Assembly: GCA_016806645.1 (NCBI GenBank)
Contig: JACSYO010000396.1
Coordinates: 1,257,501 to 1,321,500 of the forward strand
Direction: 5' to 3'
DNA length: 64,000 nt
Source: Ophiodon elongatus
Lineage: Eukaryota > Chordata > Actinopteri > Perciformes > Hexagrammidae
Of this stretch, positions 58,945-64,000 are shown one piece after another. The notes beneath the pieces were generated by a model, which made no database searches, was not told where the DNA came from, and worked only from the letters and a program-made list of their open reading frames with translations. Position numbers and translations under genes: made by a program. The first letter of the stretch is position 1. The number at the start of each line of letters is the position of its first letter.

Positions 58945-59085
58945 CCAAATTTAAGAACCTGGAACGAGAGCATGTCGTACAGTTCAGCTACTTCAACAAT
59001 GAGTTGGTTATCAAAATGATTGTCAGTTGAGTCTTGGTCCGTCAACCAATCGATTAATCGTCTATGTTCTTTGGTGAAGTAATGA
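58945..59085. repeat. hAT-like repeat J, fragment
   Basis: 'caacaatgagttggttatcaaaatgattgtcag' followed by 'caaccaatcgattaatcg' matches the inner end style of the J family in inverse orientation. Limits are approximate. Confidence 0.45.
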
Positions 59086-60084
59086 GCTGGTTTTGTCGGA
59101 GCCAGTGCACAGGTAGGCTGCGAGGTGTTCAGAGCAACACGGTGACCTGAGAGAATCATTCCAAACTCTCTGGATTAGACTTGAAGAATGAACAGCTGGC
59201 CTATTTTCCCACTCCTCCCACTCCCATTCTTTCCCCCTATGGTCTATTTCACAGCTTAGTGAACTTAAAGCATGGAGAAAGAAAAAAAGAAAAAAAAAAG
59301 GCTCAGCCTGGCCCGCTGTTAGCTTTAGGGCTCCAGAATAGCTCGGTTAAAAAATGGTATTCGGCATGTTTTTCAAAGGCCAAATACCAGGTGGCTTGCT
59401 GTGGGCGGAGGTCTGAGCCGCCTCGACAAACGCTTGAGATGCACTGAAACCAAACGGTATGCGCTGGCCTTTATTGTGAAACAGGGAGCTGTGTGGGGCT
59501 AAATGCTGACAGCGGGGTTTTGTTTCTGTCAAATAGCGGTAAGCATTTCAAAAGCTGAGCCTTCAGCAGACGTGTGTTGCTCTTTTTTGCTTGATATTGA
59601 CTCGAGTTCTTTTCGAGACATTGCGTGTTTATTCCAGCGTGCCAAATCCACTTTCGCGACTCTTTCTCATTGTTGTGGCTGCAGCTATCTATTATTTTAG
59701 TAATTGAGGATTCTACCCAATATTCCATTGATTAATTTCGAAAATTAAATACAAAAATGCTTTTGCCTCATTAAGGAGCAATATTATAATATACAAAGGA
59801 GAAGAGTTGCAACGACTGATTGGTTTCCCTTTTTAGAAAAAAATCTACATTTTTATTGCTTGACTAGCATGCAATGATATTATCTGTTAAAACTGAACCC
59901 ATTCAGTGCATCGAAGTGCAATATTCAGTCTGGGTGTCAAGGCTCCATGCTGACCTTGTTCTTTCTTTCTTTCTCACCACCGTCCTGTTCCGTGGAAGTT
60001 TATTTCCTTAAGAATGGGGCTTGGGGGTGTAAGAAGAACTCCTATTGAGCCCAATGGCATCACGTGACTGGCCTGTTTTATTCC

Positions 60085-60966
60085 ACGGTCACATTTTGTT
60101 CTCTGTGGTATTGATTTTCTCTGCAATATAAAAGTCCTGCACCTCTATAGAAACGGCACAATCAGCAGCAGAGAGAACTCAAACTTGTCTTTTGTGCAGT
60201 TAAAGTGCCATGAATCATTAAAAAAAAACACAAGTTGAGTTTCTTTGCTCATTTATTTTACAAAAAGTGGCAAGCAATGGAATCTGTATAGCCAACATTT
60301 TGGTAAGGGTCTCCAAGTGTTACCAATGATGGCTCTACATGCTATATAATGAACTATTCATATGTTTACAACCTCTACTTAGAGCCTCTCCTGTCCTCTC
60401 CTCTCTGGGCTCAGCAGCAGTTGTTGTCACGTGACTGTTGGTGTCAGCCGATCATTTTGTCTTCCTAGTTGTGCTGAGGAGCTCCGTATTTGATGTTTTT
60501 TACAGGATCTGTTTAGGGCAAACGGTTTATTTTGGGCGAAATGTTTAATGAGACCTGTAGAATAAAATGTTTTTGATGAAATGTCACACTTTGTGGCCTC
60601 GTTTTAGCTGCTTTCTCTGTGTTTACGGGCCGTCGGAAGGATGAAAATCTGACCATAATGGTGTTTTTTACAGCTTCTGGCTGTGATAAACGCTGTCGTT
60701 TTTAGCATTAGAAACAACATGCGGCTGCAGGTACTGGTGAGAAAATCCAAACGCACCACTGACAACCTCCAAGCATATCCATCAAGAACATTATTACTGC
60801 ATTATGCGTTGGATGTGTTTTTGAGCAAGTATCACGATTTTAAGCGTTTTCGTTTGCCTGCTTTTTTACGGCTTCTGTCTGTGATGAACAGAGCAGTAAT
60901 TGCATCCGTTAAAAGAAAACCTGCTTTTCCTTTCCAGCCGGTGGCTTTTGGGGTTCAGAGGGTTAA
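60085..60966 (+). mobile_element. TTAA/CCCTCTGA element, copy 2 (right end present)
   Basis: It aligns with copy 1 over about 600 bp and then continues to GGGGTTCAGAGGGTTAA, ending at TTAA 60963-60966. The reverse complement TTAACCCTCTGAACCCCAA matches the left end of copy 1 (TTAACCCTCTGAGCGCCAA) at 17 of 19 positions. The family is therefore defined by TTAA targets and CCCTCTGA termini. A 102-residue open frame at 60683-60991 lies in it and has no transposase motif. Confidence 0.65.
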
Positions 60967-62011
60967 GGTGGACCAGCTGATCTCATTTTAGCAACAAGTA
61001 TCTTCGCTCAGCTCTTTTTCACAAATACGGTCATAAACCGTATACCTCAGGTGAAATATCAGGGAGGTGTGGAAAAACCCAAATAGGTACCGCACAAGCC
61101 GAAGTCTGAAGGACCCTTTCCCGCCCTGGGTTGTGGGTTGTCTGCAGACGCCTGATGTGTAGAAGGGCTCTAGTTGGCCTTGCTGCTGGGAGGGGGCCCT
61201 CAGTCTTCAGCAGGGAGGGGTTGCGGTCGTGTCATTGTTTGGTTTATTCTTCCGTTGTTTTATTAAAGCGTTCCGATGTTTGTTTGGGGACTCGCTGACA
61301 TTGGAAATCTCTGCAGGTGACTGCTTTTTCTTTTTTAATAAAAATATATTTCCTTCAAACTCTGCTGCACTCATGCTGACTCTATGAGGGAAGAAAAACA
61401 ACAGTAAGTTAATAACAGAGGTGCTGTGTTTGTTTGACTGTCGCTGACTCGTCTGCGGCGTCGACTACTCAAAGAAACCCTAGGACCCGTGTCTCATCTG
61501 GAGACCGGTCCGTCTGGTTTGCCTCATCCCGTGTACGTGCTGATTCACCATCGGCTGTGAGACGATCAGGCTCACTCACAACTCATCTGCACACGCGTGC
61601 ATGTCGGAACCGGTTCGTGTCGGTTGAAGACTTCCGTTTGCTAACGCGAGTCCCACAGTTGTTGTGGCGGCAGTAAACAAAGGGCTTGTTTCAGCCCTGA
61701 ACGGGGGATAAAATGATTGTCACCATGACAACTTCCTTGTAAACAATCCCGTCTTGTAAAGTCACGGATCTGTAGACTTGACTTTGTGGATCCTATCTCA
61801 CCCCTCTCACTGTTACCCGAAGCAACACGGCTAAGCAAATTCATAACACCATTCATAAAATCCAAATCTACATGTGAGCGTCAGCACCTCACTGCCCATG
61901 GCCCTTCAGATCAGCAGGACCTCCAAGCACCACTTCCTGTCAGCAGAGCCCCTTCAATACACACCACCATGCGTGGAACATTCCAGTGTTGGAGTCTAGA
62001 CATCGGAGGCT

Positions 62012-62012
<1 letters not shown>

Positions 62013-62109
<97 letters not shown>
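62013..62109. repeat. (TG)n microsatellite
   Basis: About 48 uninterrupted TG units. Confidence 0.98.
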
Positions 62110-62110
<1 letters not shown>

Positions 62111-62723
62111 ACACAGACATATCTAACTGCTCCGAGGCTGAGTCAGAGGAGACAAGTGTCAGCTGGCTTTTATTTAGCCGTCTCCTGTCGTCCACCACTT
62201 GATCCGTCTTCTTTTTTTCCTGCTCCACAACTACTACTACTAACACACACACATAGTCGCTGTTGTTTTGCTGTTTTATTTAATCTGTCTGGAATTCCCC
62301 TCCAGACTATTCCATGAATTCCAGGAGTGAGAGGGGCCTGTTGTTCCATTATAACTTTGATAAGACGATAACATTCTCAGACTGGCAGTGTGTGTTTGTT
62401 CTCGGTCGCGTTAATGCACCCCTTTTTACTTGCATTTACTTAATAATTCATCGTCTGAAAGCCCCGTGAAGATGCTGCACCGCCGGGGCAGATTTCCCAC
62501 CGGTGTACATGTCGTGCTGTGTGGATGTCAGACACTCTGCTCCTTTGCTCCACAGCCTGCCCGGTTAATTATTCAGAGGTCTTGTCTCAGAAGGCGTGTG
62601 TGTTGCTTTAACCTTTGCCTGCCATGCAAATCATCTCTGGATGAGTTCAGTAGCGTTGAAACAAGGAACAGAAAATGTACTTTCTAGGATATCAACAGAA
62701 ACCCCTGAAGGCCCATCAGAACA

Positions 62724-62725
<2 letters not shown>

Positions 62726-62765
<40 letters not shown>
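62726..62765. repeat. (TG)n microsatellite
   Basis: About 20 TG units. Confidence 0.97.
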
Positions 62766-62766
<1 letters not shown>

Positions 62767-64000
62767 GTTTTTCTTCCTCGAGCAGCAACGCTCGCTGTTA
62801 GCGGTTAGCTTGAATTAGAGACGCACGCTATTTTATAATACTGTGAAAACATCTCCTTCAAACTACTGGATTTACTCAAGTTTCTCACCAAAAGCGTACA
62901 TTTTACAAGATTACATTTCAACACGTCATGATGACGTTATGATTTACCTTCGCCCAATAGTCATTTTTATGGAATATCGCATGAACCCACCACAACAACC
63001 TTCGTTAACGTTAGCTGTATCAGCTCCACGCAACGTCACATTTCCACTTATGTCTGCACAGTTTAGAATATGTCAACACTTGGAATGTCAGTTCCTTTTC
63101 TGTTATTTGCTCAAAGGTCAGCTGATACAGAGGAGAGCTACATGAGTTTGTTGCTGGTGGTTTTCCACAGCTGCCAGCAGACGTTCCCAAAGAGGAAGTG
63201 TGTTTTATACTGATGCCACATGGTGTAAACCCAGGATTAAATGTAGTTCTTTTTAACAAATATAATAAAGTCTAGCCTGCAAAATGGTAGGAGTATGGCT
63301 GTCTGCTGGTACCAAGAAGTAGGGGTGTAAAGGTCACAGGTCACAGTTCATAACCCGGTTGCAAGATCGGCACAGCACGAAAATAACAAATGCATACGGT
63401 TTCTTTTCATACATTTTCAAGTGACATTAGTAACATTTTTCCCTCTGGCAACTTTGGTAAACTATTTTCAAGATAGAAATGAGGAACATTTCAAACACTT
63501 GGGTATCCCACTGTGTGAACACTGAACCCTTTCCTAAAAGGCAACAGGTCACAATGGGCAATACAACTGAAAAGCATCTCTTGTGCCATCAGAGTGAGAA
63601 TACCAAATTACATACATGAAAAGTTTCAATATGTTCCACTGTAGCTTATTTAAACAGCCTGTGTAACGTTATTCTGCTTCATCCACTGGGCTCCGGGTTT
63701 CCTCGTCCCGGTGATGGACTCCTCTGGGTGAGGCCGTCGAACGCGCGTTAGCATGCCAGGATGTTTCCATTTCCATTCTTTAGTCGATTTTTTAATTTAT
63801 TTTTTTATACTTTTTTTCATGCCAAATGATGTATATGTATATGATGTCTTATGTCCAAGCAACTTGGAACATCTTTGTTAAATTGGTACTTTTTGTGTGA
63901 TTTCTTATCGATGTCGACTAAATCGTGCAAGTGTTGGTCAACTAAGAAAAGTTTCCGTTCATATCCCCTATTGTGGTGGAGCAGTGCAAAGGAAACAAAG

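Noticed and set aside
60683..60991. 102-codon open frame near the right end of the piggyBac-like copy
   Set aside because: It lies wholly across a non-autonomous repeat, is not open in copy 1 and has no DDE motifs.

Overview
The window is vertebrate nuclear DNA, almost certainly from a ray-finned (percomorph-type) fish. It has sparse spliced coding sequence, GT-AG introns, very long CA/TG microsatellites, a CpG-rich TATA-less promoter, many dispersed repeats of kinds familiar from percomorph genomes, and one methionine-rich gamma-M crystallin, a class expanded in fish lenses. There are no operons, prokaryotic genes or CRISPR arrays. Nearly every open frame here is non-coding noise or lies in a repeat.

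Three genes are supported. (1) At 3009-3230 (+) is the last coding exon of a membrane-anchored protein with a C-terminal GPI-anchor-like signal; it is tentatively RECK-like, and its other exons lie left of the window. (2) At 28182-28821 (-) is a complete two-exon gamma-M crystallin gene of 184 residues with an 85-bp intron, a TATA box and lens-type MARE/SOX motifs upstream. (3) At 38375-38438 (+) is the first coding exon (signal peptide) of an unidentified secreted or membrane protein, under a CpG-rich promoter with two CCAAT boxes and a GC box. No later exon was recognised, so its first intron probably runs past the right edge (>25 kb).

Layout: 1-3000 holds repeats, including a small TIR element nested in an older dispersed repeat. 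3009-3230 is the terminal exon, followed by its presumed 3' UTR and two TG arrays. 5.9-10.2 kb holds fold-back and TIR elements, one nested in another repeat. 10.2-13.9 kb is AT-rich with little structure. 13.9-15.1 kb is a 37-bp minisatellite. 19.3-20.1 kb has a tRNA-like (SINE-like) segment followed by a dead Harbinger-type transposase. 21.5-27.98 kb is repeat-rich. 28.2-29.1 kb is the crystallin gene and promoter. 32.2-36.7 kb holds two LINE reverse-transcriptase fragments, a 1.4-kb CATC-type satellite with an exact 180-bp higher-order duplication, and a probable solo LTR. 38.2-39.5 kb is the promoter and first exon. 39.5-64 kb is inferred first intron, with microsatellites, hAT-like remnants and two copies of a TTAA/CCCTCTGA-ended piggyBac-like element.

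The three genes do not form a functional unit. I found no convincing new biological system. The best leads are the crystallin gene that lacks the usual first intron, its compact lens promoter, the transposon nesting, and a few unexplained palindromes and candidate regulatory blocks. Repeat-family names are from recognition of sequence style, not from a database search.
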